Assembly (NCBI GenBank): GCA_014529385.2
Contig: CM043962.1
Location: 149,228,647 to 149,292,646, forward strand
Reading direction: 5' to 3'
Source of the DNA: Adiantum capillus-veneris
Taxonomy: Eukaryota; Streptophyta; Polypodiopsida; Polypodiales; Pteridaceae
DNA: 64,000 bases
Shown: piece by piece, positions 11,836-23,762 of the stretch
Numbering within the stretch: the stretch's first letter is position 1
Layout of the letters: each line of letters opens with the position of its first letter
The notes under the pieces: model-generated
The model's input: only the letters and a program-made list of their open reading frames with translations
The model's database searches: none
What the model was told of the DNA's origin: nothing
Made by a program: the position numbers and the translations under genes

Positions 11836-12615
11836 ATTTGGTTGCAAGAAGACGTATAAGATAAGATCACAGAATCTGCACACCACTTATGGTGAAGGCT
11901 GAAATTCAGAATGAGAAAAATATGATGACTGCATTTTGTCAACGATAAACGATAGAAGGATGCTCAATAAACATCCAAAGATGTGAGGGACGTCACCCAA
12001 AAAAGCAAAGAAAAGGAGACGTTAACAATTAAGAGTCCTCAAAATAGAGTGACATGAGATGCAAGATTCACAGCCACAATATGAATAGCAAAAAGCTAAA
12101 TTTTCTTGAAAAAATTTACGCCAAAATTAGAAAAACGATTGTGGACGCTTCACGAAGACGCACAATGACGAAAGCTGCGTCAAGCTCAAGTGCAGTAAAA
12201 ACAAAAAAACTTTATGTTGCATACTCCGATTGATGCAAACCTAGAACTCAAATCAAAGAGCTTAAGGAGATGGATAAGTTTTGGATGAAAAGGGTCATTA
12301 TGCTGTGCTCTATTGCGCTTTTTCCATTTCTTTAAATTTTGAGCAGAAGACCCCCAAAAATTGAGACGAAGTTCAGGGTGTCAAAAGACAAATCAACAAG
12401 AAAGTGTAATCAATGATTCACCATATTGATTAGCAATAAACAATACATAAAACACTAATCATATTCTTATTAATACAAAACAACCACATTTAACAAGAAT
12501 CAATCCTCAAAAATAAAATTTGTAGCAATTCTAAATCTAGCATGCGAATCGCATACACACATTGTTTTGTCGCCATGAATTGAATTTGCTCATGATTGTT
12601 ACCGCTCTTATATGA
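11836..12615 (-). other. Copia 5' leader
   Basis: Non-coding 780 bp between the 5' LTR and the gag ATG. A degenerate primer-binding site lies at 12604-12612 (minus TATAAGAGC, compared with the iMet consensus TATCAGAGC). Nothing else is evident. Confidence 0.7.
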
Positions 12616-12756
12616 TGTTGAGATATAGAGAGAAAGAGAGAGACGAGACAAGAGACACACCATGTACACTTCCAAAGACTGATTCATATTGAAGACAAGA
12701 TACAAATATATAGGTGATACCAAGTTGAGTAGAGTGAGCCATATATAGATCCAACA
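12616..12756 (-). repeat. Copia 5' LTR
   Basis: 141 bp, TGTTGA...CCAACA on the plus strand, flanked outside by the CCCTC duplication. It retains the original TG terminus that is mutated in the other copy. Confidence 0.93.
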
Positions 12757-13671
12757 CCCTCAACCCCTACCAAATGGTCATGTAATGATATGGAAGTGTT
12801 CTACTATCTAGGGGCATGCTACAATTCAAGTCTCATCCAATTCGGTTAAGCTGAAAGGCCACTATGGTCGTTTTTGTGTCGTAGGAATCCATACATAGCT
12901 TGGATTTTGGGTTTTGTTCTTGGGCCTAGACTTGCTACCCGACTGTATAGAAACGTTCTTTGATGAGTTTAGAACTACCCTCATGTCTCGTGTGAGACGG
13001 TGCTGAAAGTGGGCGACGGTGGACTCTGAACATCACACACGAAGAAGGTAGACAACTCTTTTCTCCAAGAGTGACTAGTGAAAATGAGGTGATTTTGGGC
13101 TACCTTGGATATCTATATTTGGACTTCTCAAACTATTTTTTCCCAGATTCCCCTGTTATTCCTACTAGGCCATGAAATCTAAGTTAGACTCAAAAATTTC
13201 CTCAATCGGACTCCGTTAGCTCATTCTGCAAGAATTTGTAGAAACAGGACTTGTCGATCTAATTTAGGCTTTCCACTTTCGTTTGTCGTTTTGATTGAAA
13301 TTTCTTGTGCATGTCCATCTTGTTCTTCTGATCATCATCATATCTTGAATTTCTCCATCTGAATTTATTTGCTATTTATTATTAATATTTGACATGTTTA
13401 CTAAAAAATCTAAGAAAATAAAAAGTGCACCAAAAAAGCAAATTAAAAATCATTAATTAAGAAAATCCATTGAAGAACACTATTTTGTTGCTTTTTGGTG
13501 GATTTCAATATCAAGAAAAGTTGATGAAAATAAGCAAAAAAGGCTATTTTTTGATAGTATATACACTATTACACTCATTGGGGAGATGTTATCTGTTGAA
13601 ATTCCCCCGTTGATGATTTTTAAGAGAATTATTGGGTAATTTTGCAAAAAATCACACGTTAACATCCAACA
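12757..13671. other. Element A intercistronic region, part 2 (non-coding)
   Basis: Begins with the second CCCTC target copy. AT-rich without coding support. A minus-strand TATA-like GTGTATATAC occurs near 13555-13567, about 100 bp after the internal purine tract in element sense. Confidence 0.5.
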
Positions 13672-13687
13672 TTTCCTCCCTCTTCAA
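13672..13687 (-). promoter_or_regulatory. Internal polypurine-tract-like site of element A
   Basis: The minus strand reads TTTGAAGAGGGAGGAAATG followed by TTGGATG, that is, a purine run followed by TGTTGG, like a PPT-LTR junction. It sits right after the pol tail and far upstream of the true 3' LTR. Elements B and C have an equivalent at the same place. Confidence 0.5.
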
Positions 13688-13689
13688 AC

Positions 13690-15213
13690 ATTGCCCTTAA
13701 TTACTGAAGTTTCCTTCTACCCCTCCTAGATGGAGTACTCTAGGACGACTGTGTAGATGGGTTGAACAATTGTGCCTATGCATAGCCATGGTTGGATCTA
13801 CCATGCTTTAAAGGTCAATGAAATTCAAACCAGTATGCGGTGCAAGAGTTGGGTTTTGAGTAGTTAACTCAAGGGTTTTTGTTGTTGAGGTTTCCTGTTG
13901 CTGTTTTTTAAATAGAAGATTTTGTAATTTGTATGCTCTTTATCGGATTGTACCATCTGGATGCTTTGGCACATTGATTTCCTCAGCTACTATAGGTATC
14001 AATGATGAAGATTACTGAGCTTTAAATCTCCATTGGTATTTTGGTTTTTCGTTGTGAACTGTTGCGATTGAGTTTTTTGAGATTTAACCTTCCACTAACT
14101 CATTGGCTTTTACAGTCAGTGGGAGAAGATAACTGCTTGTTTGGTTTCCAAACCCATCTAGTGCTAGTTTCTCTTCTGAAATATGTTTTTCTCTGATTTG
14201 CCAGATGTGAAACTTTCTTCAGTATGGTAGATGAGTTTTTGGGCACCCAAATTTGAGACGGATTGTCCTTGATTTGTGCTTTTGGTACCCAAATTTTCCT
14301 GACTCCTTGCATGCTACTTGTAGCATTTTCTTGTCTAGAGGATGAAGTAGATTTATTATTTCCTATTTTATTTTGTGGGCAACCTCTTTTCCATTCCTCT
14401 TTGCTCGGTGCATTTGGAACTAAGAGTTGTCCCCCTTTAAGTGATGGCTTAAGTTGATTGGTGTCCCAATCAGGTACTACCTTGTGTGTACGCATGAGAT
14501 TCCAAGAATCATTGTTCCATTCATATGTTCATATAGTATGCATACAAATTGATGTGGGCATGAAAATCCATCTACTATCACATTCAAGTTGACTACTCTC
14601 AATGGTGGTGTTGGGTTTTTGTTGCATCCTTTGATAACATACATTCTCGATGCTAAAGACTAACTCGTAGCTTTCTTGTAAGTGGAATAACTGACTGCAT
14701 TCATTTGAGCTCCGGTATCTACTAATGCATTGTGCTATGATTTTTCAGTTGCATCGTGATGTGAAGGTCCATTCCATCCAACCATTCATCATCCATTGAT
14801 ACCTCGGTTGATAGTGCATCATTCTGTAACTCCCATAGTCTATCATTTGGTTCTAAAGTGTTGATGGGAATAGGTGTTTGTTGATTTCTGAAAGCAGCTT
14901 TCCCTCTTGAGCACTCAAAGCTAAGATTCCTCTTGAGCTTCATCAATAATCTGTGTTTGTTTAATCTTTCTTTGCTTTGCTGCATTCATTTTCCCTAGCA
15001 AATCATTGGTTAGTGGCAAATGGTACTTCTTTAAGCAGTATCCACTAATCTAGTTAGCCATTGGTTCACCATCTAGAGTGGACAACTTAACTGCTCCACT
15101 TGGAGATACATCTTCAATGATAAATGGTGCATTTCTCTTTTTTTTGAGCTTGGAAATGTGTTGCTTAAGGGAGTAAACTAATATTGGGTCCCCTTTTTTG
15201 AAGATTTTTGTGA
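13690..15213 (-). pseudogene. Element A post-integrase module: second retropepsin and WVPK tail
   Basis: The minus strand continues from integrase with a KKGDPILVYSLKQH stretch (about 15170) and SGYCLKKYHLPL (about 15040), then a basic linker. After that, NALVDTGAQMNAVSYS encodes a retropepsin active site (DTG at 14711-14719). A frame change leads to MRTHKVVPDWDTN (14495), the DW-containing C-terminal retropepsin strand. RKIWVPK, SQIWVPK and TRWVWKP repeats follow (14400-14150). Element B has the same order. A true retropepsin dimerises through its DTG; a role in processing the aORF or the tail is only a guess. Several stops are present. Confidence 0.7.
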
Positions 15214-16540
15214 CTAGATGTGAATCAAAAAAAAAATTTGCTTTCGTTTTTGTGCATAGATGTGAGCTACAGCTAATACCCTTTGCTCATCAAGCTTTTC
15301 TAAATCTTTGAGCCTTTCTAACAATTCATTTCTAGTCCACTCAAGATCTTCTGCTACCCTTAGTGTCGGCAATAGAAATTCTATCGGTAGTATGGCCTCA
15401 AGACCATCAACAAGATTAAAGGTTGTAGCATTCAAAGCTGTCTTAAATGAAACTGTATAAGCCCATAGAGTGGCATGTAGATTCATTTCCCAATCAATTT
15501 GTCCTGAACTAACCACTTTAGTCAATACCGAGCTAAGAATTTTATTCGTGTGCTCAGCTTGTCCATTTGCTTGTGGGTGATATGGAGCGGATTTGTTATG
15601 GATGACCATAAATACAATAAACAGATACTCAAATACCTCATTGAGGAAATGAGTTCCCCTATCACTGACAATTTCTATTGGAAGTCCATATCTTGTGAAT
15701 ACATTCGCATACAAGAATGTGGCTGTGGTGCTAGCATCATTCTTCTTGATTGCCTTAGTCTCTGTCCACTTGGTCAAATAGCCTGTAGCTACAATGATAT
15801 ACTGAGCTTGAGTTCTATACGTAGGTGGTTGTATTGGCCTGGCAAAATTTATGTCCCATTTTACAAAAGCTCTAGCCCCCATCATTGGTCTTAAAGACAT
15901 GCTATCTACCCTGGTTGGGATTTTTACTCGTTGGCATGCATCACACCTTTGAACATATTCTTTGGCATTTGCAAAAAGTGTTGGCCACCATATGCCTGCC
16001 ATTAAAATTTCTCTAGCGGTAGTTTCACTAGAAAAGTGAACTCCAGCTAATCCAACATGTGCTTGTTCTAGAGTGGATATATAGTCATCTTCATTTGCAC
16101 AGAGACGCAAATGTTGATCCTTTCCTCTGCGATACAATTCCAATAAGAGCATAGTCTCTTGCTTCAGTTTCAATAGCTCTTTGGCGGCATTTACTCATAC
16201 CCTCTAGAAATGTTCTGCTTGCTAAGTAAGTAACTGGATAGTTACTCCACTTAGGAACGAGTGATACTTGAAATAATGTCACATGAGGTATGTGTGTTTG
16301 TTTTTGGCATTGAAGATAATTTTTTACAAATGAGTGAACATCACTCCTCTTGATTGGCCAAGATACTTTAAGATCCGTTGCATAGTTTGGTCTTTTGCAA
16401 AGTGAAGTCCTACTATGGTAATGTGTGCTTGACTTAGGTATTGGGTTTTCTCCTCAGGATTAATACTACACAAAATCAATATTCCATCTTGATTTGTTTT
16501 GTATAGTCTTCCAGCTAGTAATTGATACATAACCGATTCC
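15214..16540 (-). pseudogene. Element A integrase with duplicated zinc-binding domain
   Basis: The first HHCC-like copy (about 16530-16300) has LSQAHITIVGLHF; its CxxC is reduced to NYLQCQ after a frameshift. A VPKWSNYPV spacer follows. The second copy (about 16130-15920) has LEQAHVGLAGVHF, GIWWPTLF and RCDACQRVK, with all four ligands. In the core (15880 onward), the usual catalytic DF is replaced by NF (WDINFARP), while IVSDRGTHF and NGQAEHTN keep the second Asp and the Glu. The loss of the first catalytic residue would inactivate strand transfer. C-terminal RNELLERLKDLEKLDEQR matches B. Confidence 0.85.
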
Positions 16541-18239
16541 CCAATTAATCATGGTGTAATAGGAAGTGGTATTTGAGAATCCACTTGAGCTATGGTCATC
16601 AATGAAACCATATTTTCTGACCAATGGGTTATCATTTCCACGGTCTACCCCTTTTGGTGGTTCTCTTGAAATAATCCTTGATAAATGATCTACTCTTTGG
16701 TGCGTGGTGCCCTTTTTTACAGCTATAATGAAATTAAATTCCAAAAGAATGATGAACCATCTCACTATTCTTCCTGTGTTGCATGGCTTGTTGACCAAGT
16801 ACAATGAAGCTTGGTGGTCCACAAAGAACACAAATTTGTTGGCTAATAGGTAATGTCTATACTTTTTTATGGCATAGATCATCCCTAATCCTTCTCTTTT
16901 ATTGGTTATATAGTTTTTATATGCCACATTTAATTGTCTACTAGCATAAGAAATGGGAAAATCAAATTTTTCGTCTCCTGGTTGAGCTAATATACATCCA
17001 ATGGCAAAATTGAAAGCATCAACATGTATATGGAATATCTTATTCCAATCTGGTGCTTTCAATATTGGGACTGAAGTGAGAGAATGTTTAAGCTTCATGA
17101 AGGATTCTTCACACTCATCAATACATACAAAGAGTGCCATACATGAGTTTTGCGATTATGGCATACATGTAAATGAATCGTCTGTAATATCCACAATGTT
17201 CCATGAAAGCTTGAATCCCTTTGACTATTGCCAGTCTAGGCAATTCAACAATAGCATGAATTTTATCCATATTGGTCGTTATGCCATTTTTAGACACTAT
17301 ATGTCCAAGAAGTTTTCCTTGTCTGCCCATAAATGTGCACTTTTGAGGATTTAAGCAAATCCTATCAAGTCTACATTTTTTGAATACCTTTTTGAGATGT
17401 TCAAAATTATTAGCTCGGATTGTTGAATCTACACATAGATCATCCATATATACTTCCAAGAAATTCCTCAGATATTCTTTGAAGGCATGGCTCATCAATC
17501 TTTGAAAGGTGGCCGGAGCATTAGTTAACCCAAAAGGCATAACCCTATAAGCAAAAATACCCCATTCAGTTGGAAAAGCCATTTTAAGCTGATCTTTGGG
17601 ATCAATCAAATATTGATTATACCCTGAAAATCCATCTAAGAAGTTGTAAGCTTCTTTTCCGGCAACTCGTTATAATTGGTGATAGGAAGAGGGTAGTTAT
17701 CTCTAATGGTGGTTGCATTCAATTTCATAAATGAATTCGGCTTTCTTGAGGTTTTCTATCTCTTCTTTGATCTTTTTGGCAAATGTTTCATTATAAGTAT
17801 ATGAATGTTGTCTACTTGACTTCGCATCATCTCTCATAGGTATGGTATGTTGACAAATTTTTGGATCAACACCCTTGAGATCTTTATATGACCAAGCAAA
17901 GATATCTTGGTATTCTTTCAGTAAGCTTAGCAAAATCTCTTCTTCTTCTTCAGTGAGGTCGTTAGCAATGTAGGCAGGTCTAGGCTCTTCTCCTACTTGG
18001 GCTAGATCTATCTTCTTTTCATTTTTAGGTCCTTTATATGACTCACCCTGTTTTCTTAGTTTCCAGATAGGTTGTTCGATTATGATCTTTTGGTCTTGGA
18101 GAGTATATTTCTTGTGATGGGATGCAACACTCATTATATCTTTACACTCTTCCTCGGTTGTTTCCATTTCAGTGGTATACATCTCCTTTAGAGTTTTCTT
18201 CAACTCTTGATATTTTTTCTTTCGTTCAACGCATGTCAT
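16541..18239 (-). pseudogene. Element A reverse transcriptase and RNase H
   Basis: RT N-terminal frame (18239-17703): YQDIFAWSYKDLKGVDP, then HTIPM and the EFIYEIE approach. Core frame (17609-17118): MPFGLTNAPATFQRL and an intact catalytic box VYMDD (17439-17450), then GHIVSKNGI and GYYRRFI. RNase H frame (17140-16541): HVDAFNFAIGCIL, KREGLGMIYAIKKYRHYLL, FVDHQASLYL. Frameshifts separate the three. A is the only one of the three gypsy elements here that still has YxDD intact. Confidence 0.88.
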
Positions 18240-19219
18240 GGATGATTCATTATCCTGGTGTTTATGTCTTGATTAAGTTTCCTTTCTCGTTTTCCTTGAT
18301 GTTTTTGATGTCCTTTCTACTCGTGATTTTGTCTTTGACACAATCATGTGCATCTATCTGCACCAGAAACTACGTTCTGCTAGAAACTAATGGTATAGGT
18401 ATATATTTCAAGTTTTTTGTATCTCTTTTTTCTCTTTACCATTTTTTTCTTCTTGTTTTTTGGTTTGGACAGTCAAAAAACTTCTCCTCTCCTCCTTTAT
18501 GAGTAGTTAGACTCTCACATGTTCTTTTTCAGACCTAGAATCATTAGATGTAACTGAATGTTCTTCAAACTCATTAAGCATCATAATAGAGTTCTGAAAA
18601 GACTTGTTGAGCTTTCAATAACTCCTTGGGTTCTTGAACTTCGTCTTCAATGTGAAGGGTTGAGATCACTTATATAGGAATTATGTCATAATTATCCTCA
18701 TTGCAAAATTGAGTAGGTATAGACGTATTTACACACACACATCTATTGTTGCCAATATTTGAGTCCACTCAAATGGCTCAAACAACTGCTCTGAAAAGGG
18801 TTCATATACATATGCTTCATCTGTGCAATCCATTTCTAAGATACATTCTTCTCGTCTAAACTCCCGTTTTCTGAGGCTCTACACATCCAAGTAGGTGTGT
18901 CTTTGTCTAACCATGACAGAAGCTTTGATTCAGCTGAAGAAAATAAGTCAAATTCTTGAATGGGTGTTTTTATTACATCTCTATAACTGCGATCTTTCAA
19001 ATCAACCCTTGTGATTGATCCTACTTGCTTCAACTACAGGTAATTGTTTTCCCAATCTTGAATGAGGTGTACTTACCGCTTGAATGGCCTTCCCAAAATG
19101 ATTTCATAGTTAAGTTTATTTCCAAAATTTACTATCGCAAAAATATGTTGATAATCAATTCCACAAAAACTAACTATCACTTTTTCAAGCAGTCCTAGGG
19201 GTCTTTCTATGTGTCCATC
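18240..19219 (-). pseudogene. Element A protease C-half and protease-RT linker
   Basis: Minus strand from 19219: HIERPLGLLEKVIV, HIFAIVNFGN and IILGRPFKR, the C-terminal half of the first retropepsin (IILGRPF is the usual last conserved strand). It is cut off from its N-half by the LARD insertion. After a stop comes a linker frame (19033-18836) with SYRDVIKTP and LLSWLDKDTPTW. The matching B linker has ILAWLQNKAHQW, so the linker is shared but of unknown role. Confidence 0.75.
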
Positions 19220-20057
19220 TGTTAGCAGCGGCTAACACAGGCTACACCAATTATGCACCAAGCTGTGGATGTGCTATAGTGCACAATATTTCCTTTTCAT
19301 TGTATAGGGCCTTGGGCTCATTTAGGAGTTCCAAAGTTGTATGAGTCTAAGCTAAAGAGCTCACTTTATCCCATAGTTGAAGGGTTTGAGGTCCAAAGCT
19401 ATAAAAGAGCCCTATGCTTAATGAGAAGTCATTCTTGGGTGAGGACTCCTCTTTGTAGAGTGGATGTTCATGAGGCTCATGGGCTTTCCATGCCCATGTA
19501 GCTCTTGATTTCTAATAAACAATTACACTTTCTTTCTTATTAGTCTTCTTTGCTTAATTATGTGGAGTGAGATTGTATTAGTGTGATGGTAGATCTCTAA
19601 TCCCTTTTTTGAGTTAATCTATTCTATCCACACCATTGGCCATGGTGTGTGAGGGCTATTCCTTCCTTCTCTTCATATCTCTCTACAAGGTGCGGTTAGT
19701 GTGTGTGCATACGTAGTCGTATTGAGGGGTTGTGCCAAAATGGACACACTAATGCGGAGTAGGTATGTTAATTGCATGCTTGTGTAGTTGTGATTAAGAG
19801 TTGTGAATAAGAGTGATTGATGTGAGAGGTTAATTTCAACCACATGATTGTGTGCAAGTGATTAGTAAGTAGGAATGTGTTGTTGATTAGAGGAAGCCCC
19901 TTTCCATGGCTTCTCTCTATAATAAGAAGAAGAATCCCTTGAATCCTCTATGTCTATACATCTTAGGCTCGTGCTTCCATGCCCTAGCCGGGTTGTCGAT
20001 CCACGATTTGACAATCTTTTGGGTTGCGATTAGGTCGTGCTACAACACATCCTTACA
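19220..20057 (+). repeat. LARD 5' LTR
   Basis: Starts TGTTAGCAGCGGCTAACA, a terminal inverted hairpin, and ends CATCCTTACA. TATAAAAG at 19400-19407 is the probable core promoter of U3. Confidence 0.93.
19400..19407 (+). promoter_or_regulatory. TATA box in LARD 5' LTR
   Basis: TATAAAAG about 180 bp into the LTR, preserved in the other LTR at 25796. Transcription would be expected to start about 30 bp downstream, near 19430. Confidence 0.6.
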
Positions 20058-20059
20058 CT

Positions 20060-20077
20060 TGGCGCCGCTGCCGGGGA
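20060..20077 (+). promoter_or_regulatory. Primer-binding site of LARD
   Basis: TGGCGCCGCTGCCGGGGA two bases after the LTR, continuing TCGATAACC. It is near-complementary to the 3' end of plant tRNA-Asp, the primer typical of several non-chromoviral plant gypsy lineages. Confidence 0.88.
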
Positions 20078-22199
20078 TCGATAACCTAAGCTAGTGAGTT
20101 TAGGATGTGTAGAATAGAGTAATTTCACTACTAATTTTGTTGGTTTTTGAGTGTGTATAACTCAATTTTGGGTTTGATTTGATGATGTTGTGTAATAAAT
20201 TGATGCTAATGTTGAGTTATGAATACCCCAAACCCTCAATTCCACCCCCAATTTCACTAATGTCATGCTAACCCTTGCTAATTTTGCTTCTTTTCATGCT
20301 AATTTCTACTAATTTTGACTAACCTTTCTAACCTAACCACTAACATTTGAAGTGTAAAGTATGTGAAATCCCCTTGCAAGAGGTGGAATGATCACTCTAA
20401 TCAAGTTAATTGTGCTAATTTATGCCTCATTTGTTGATTTTGAGTGTTTGATTTTGGCCTACAAATGGTCAATTTTGGAGCCCAATTGATGGTGCACACA
20501 CTTGTGTGTGCAATGATGCGACTTCGCGTGGAGCAAAGGAATAGCTTGGAGTGTAATACGATGTAAGTGCACTTACTTGCTATGTCAATTCTTGATTGAT
20601 CAATGTGATTCAATGTTGCTAATTATTTTCTAAAATTAGGTGTGTAACACAAATTGACCTACACTTTGCACCTAATTTGATACACTTTGAATAAAATTGA
20701 TAGTCAAATTGTGACTAAGGAACTTGTGTGTATCTAAATAATGTTTAATTTTCATCAAGAATTCATGTGTGTGCACACACCAAAGAGGAAAAAAACTGTC
20801 AAAAATTTCAAGTGTGTGTACACCTAATTTTTAGTGTGTGCATGCATATAAAGTTATGGAATTGATGACACATGAGTATGCAATCATGTAAATGATGACT
20901 ATGTGAGGCTAATTCAAACATTGGATAAGCCTAATTGTTGCCAAAAAATTGGGCAAAAATTGAGTGTGTGTGCCCATCCATGACCACTTGATTTTCAATG
21001 ATTGATGGTCAATTGGGACACCTAAATGGTTTTTTGATTGTGAAATTTCATGAAAAGTATGTGAAATCATTAGGTATAAGCCTAAATTCATTTCTAATTG
21101 TGAAAAAATCGATCATTTGTGCTTAATTTTTGAGTGTGTGCATTGCTTGATCGGGTAAAAATAGTGTGATTTTTTAGAAATTTAGCATGCATGCATTCAT
21201 TTATGCTTGATTGAACCTGCAATTTGTGCATTTCAATGTGAAATTGATGGATTCATTGCATAAATGTTTGGTCTAAATTTGGGTGTGTGCGCCTACTCAA
21301 TGGCATTCAAAGTCCAAATTGAAGATGAATGATTGGCCCTGGTTGGCAATTGTGATGATGAAAAGACCTAAAATGGTGGTGTTCTATGTGTATAATTGAT
21401 GATTCAATTGATACACAATTGAAAATGATTTTACGTTTTACCATTGTCATGTATGCTAATTTGATTGGATATGGTAAGAATTTCGGTGATTTGTGCACTT
21501 GGAGGTGCCATAATCACGTGTGTGTAACCATAGAAACCAAAAATGACAAATCTGACAGGGTTTGGATGATTAGGATTTTGGGATATGAGCAACTTGAGTT
21601 GCAATGATTGATAAATCGGATTGAATTGGCAATTGAAAAAAAAATGCATTAGTGAAGCTTGTGTGCATTTCCCGATTGATTGATCCAAATTTGAAATCAA
21701 AATAAAAAACTCTTGTGCATTTCAATCCATTCTAATGTGTGTGGTAAAGGAATCATCAAATTGGAGCAAGATGGATAAGAATTTGGATGACTTTGTGTGA
21801 TCAAATGGATTTGTATGTGGATTGTCAATTATTTTGAAAATGATCGTGCTTGGATTCCATGCGAATCATCAGTTATATATGTTTTGGGACTAATTTGTAT
21901 GCATTATTTTGTGAACCACAATGCACTTTCAAGATGGGCTTCAAATTTAAATCACTTGTGAGAATTTTGACTCATTATTGTGTATGAAGAATGATATCAA
22001 GGAGGATTTCGAAACTTGTTCTATTTGTGCAAGCCGAGTGAGTTTGATTATAGATTACGAGAAATTTTTGAAGTGCAATTTTGATCTCAAACTTTATTAT
22101 GTACATTCTCCGTGCGACCCTTGCCAATTTCTCATGTACACACACACATTCGTTATGTCATGTCCGAGTGTAGGAATGCCTCCTAATTGTAATCTTTCA

Positions 22200-22990
22200 A
22201 AAAAGAAAAAAGAAAATATAAAAGAGGCTCTGGCCCGATGCTGGCTTGCCACTTTTGGTGCTAGCAAAACGACACACACACCCATTTTCCTGGCAGTTTT
22301 GGCTTGGTGCGCGCCCGAATTCCACACACATTCACACACCTGCTGACCCGGGGCCAACCCCACCCACTTGCTTGGGCTCGCGTGAGTCAACACATACACA
22401 CACACACACAAGCTGAGCTACTGAGTCTTGAATCCCGAGTCCCGACTCCTCGCAGCCTTGTTTAACGCTGGCCTGCACCCCACGACAGATGCACGTGCAA
22501 CTGTTGACCCCGCCTCGCCTCGCTGAGTCCCACCACACTACAGCTCCGACTTAACTTGCTAGCAGCCAACCCCTGTGCTCGGTTCAACGTGGCATCTCTT
22601 ACCAAACACACACACGCGTGTCGCCTCTGCTGCCAGTTCAGCACCACCTGTAACATTGGGCCACACACACAGATCGTCGACTATCCTGCACTCACACACA
22701 CACACACACACACACACACTTCTAGATTGCTACAGCCTCCTTGCCATGCTCACCCTTCCCACACACACACACACGCTCATAGCAGCCATAAATAGGCTCG
22801 CTCTGATCACAGTGTAGCACAACATACTACGCATCCTTGTCTCCTTGAGCCTTTTTTTGCAGCTGGCCATAGTACACCTCACACACACATGCACACAATG
22901 CATCTCGATCTCGCGCACTACCGAAGCGTCATTCACGGATCACCCGTCCTCCCATTTCTTTCTGAAGCGACAACCGATTTCTACCATGCT
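22200..22990 (+). other. GC-rich CA-repeat island inside LARD
   Basis: Composition changes sharply from the AT-rich surroundings. It carries several CA tracts (the longest at about 22692-22719; others near 22392, 22608, 22661 and 22761). A promoter-like CCATAAATAGG lies at about 22785-22797, with a C/T-rich stretch after it. It may be captured host sequence such as a promoter and 5' UTR. Microsatellite growth within the element is an alternative. The short frames here are low-complexity Thr-His runs and are not gene-like. Confidence 0.4.
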
Positions 22991-23762
22991 CAGGAAACAT
23001 CAATAATAAGGAAAAATAAGAGTGTGTATATTTTTTTTGAGAAGAGGTGGTTCTCACCCCTCGATCTCAAAACTGGGATATCTAGGAATTCACTTTGAAC
23101 TGCAGGTGTCAACTAAGCAAAGGTTAAAAAAAGATCACATTTCCAATGAGTTTTGAACACACTTGAAAATCAAGAGCTTTTGAATTGGGCAATTATTCTA
23201 ACAAAAAATTGATTCTCATGAAAAGAGTCTGTGGATTGATCATTGGCATTGAGATTAAATGCATGGTGGAAGCAAGCTAGCTATGCTTCAAGAATTTTGC
23301 TTAAAAGGAGCTAGCCTTGATTACTAGGAAAGAGGTTACAATTGCAAATAACTCAACATGAAAACTCTCCCACTCTTTTCCGCTATGAATGTATATATGC
23401 TAAGATGCACTAAATGAAAAAAAATAAAATCTTTATGACATACATGTGAGCTTCATGTGAGAGTTGTACTAAATGATGAGTTATGATTGCTTGGTCGGAC
23501 TTTGTGCTAAAACTTAACATTACTTGTACAATTTGGTGCTTGAACATAAAAAAAAATTGGAAAGCACTAAAATGAAGCTTGTTTGATGGCCAAGTGTGAG
23601 CATTCAATTGTTGGGGTTGTGGTTGATCGTGCAATTTTTAGTGCTTGTAATTGGATGTGCAAATGCTTAAAAGCACTAACAATTGAGCTTCATTTTGAAG
23701 AGGTGTGGTAGGTGTGTGATTCCAAATGATCCAAGAAGGGGTCATCATTGCAAGGTATTGCA

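Larger units (their letters stand above)
7187..12756 (-). mobile_element. Ty1/copia retrotransposon nested in element A
   Basis: Two 141 bp LTRs (7187-7327 and 12616-12756) differ at about 11 positions. Both flanks carry the 5 bp target duplication CCCTC (7182-7186 and 12757-12761). Minus-strand domain order is gag, protease, integrase, RT, RNase H, the copia order. A GAGTGGGGG tract precedes the 3' LTR and a degenerate iMet-type primer-binding site follows the 5' LTR. Frameshifts and stops occur throughout. It sits in the non-coding interval between pol and aORF of element A. Confidence 0.95.

Noticed and set aside
20060-20090. TGGCGCCGCTGCCGGGGATCG as part of a tRNA gene
   Set aside because: It is the complement of a tRNA 3' end placed two bases after an LTR, with no cloverleaf or anticodon arm; the same sequence follows the C LTR. 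It is a primer-binding site.
21978-22936. Several overlapping 60-120 codon frames around the CA-rich island in the LARD
   Set aside because: They occur on both strands in low-complexity Thr/His or Val/Cys runs generated by CA/TG repeats, with no domain and no splice-consistent structure.
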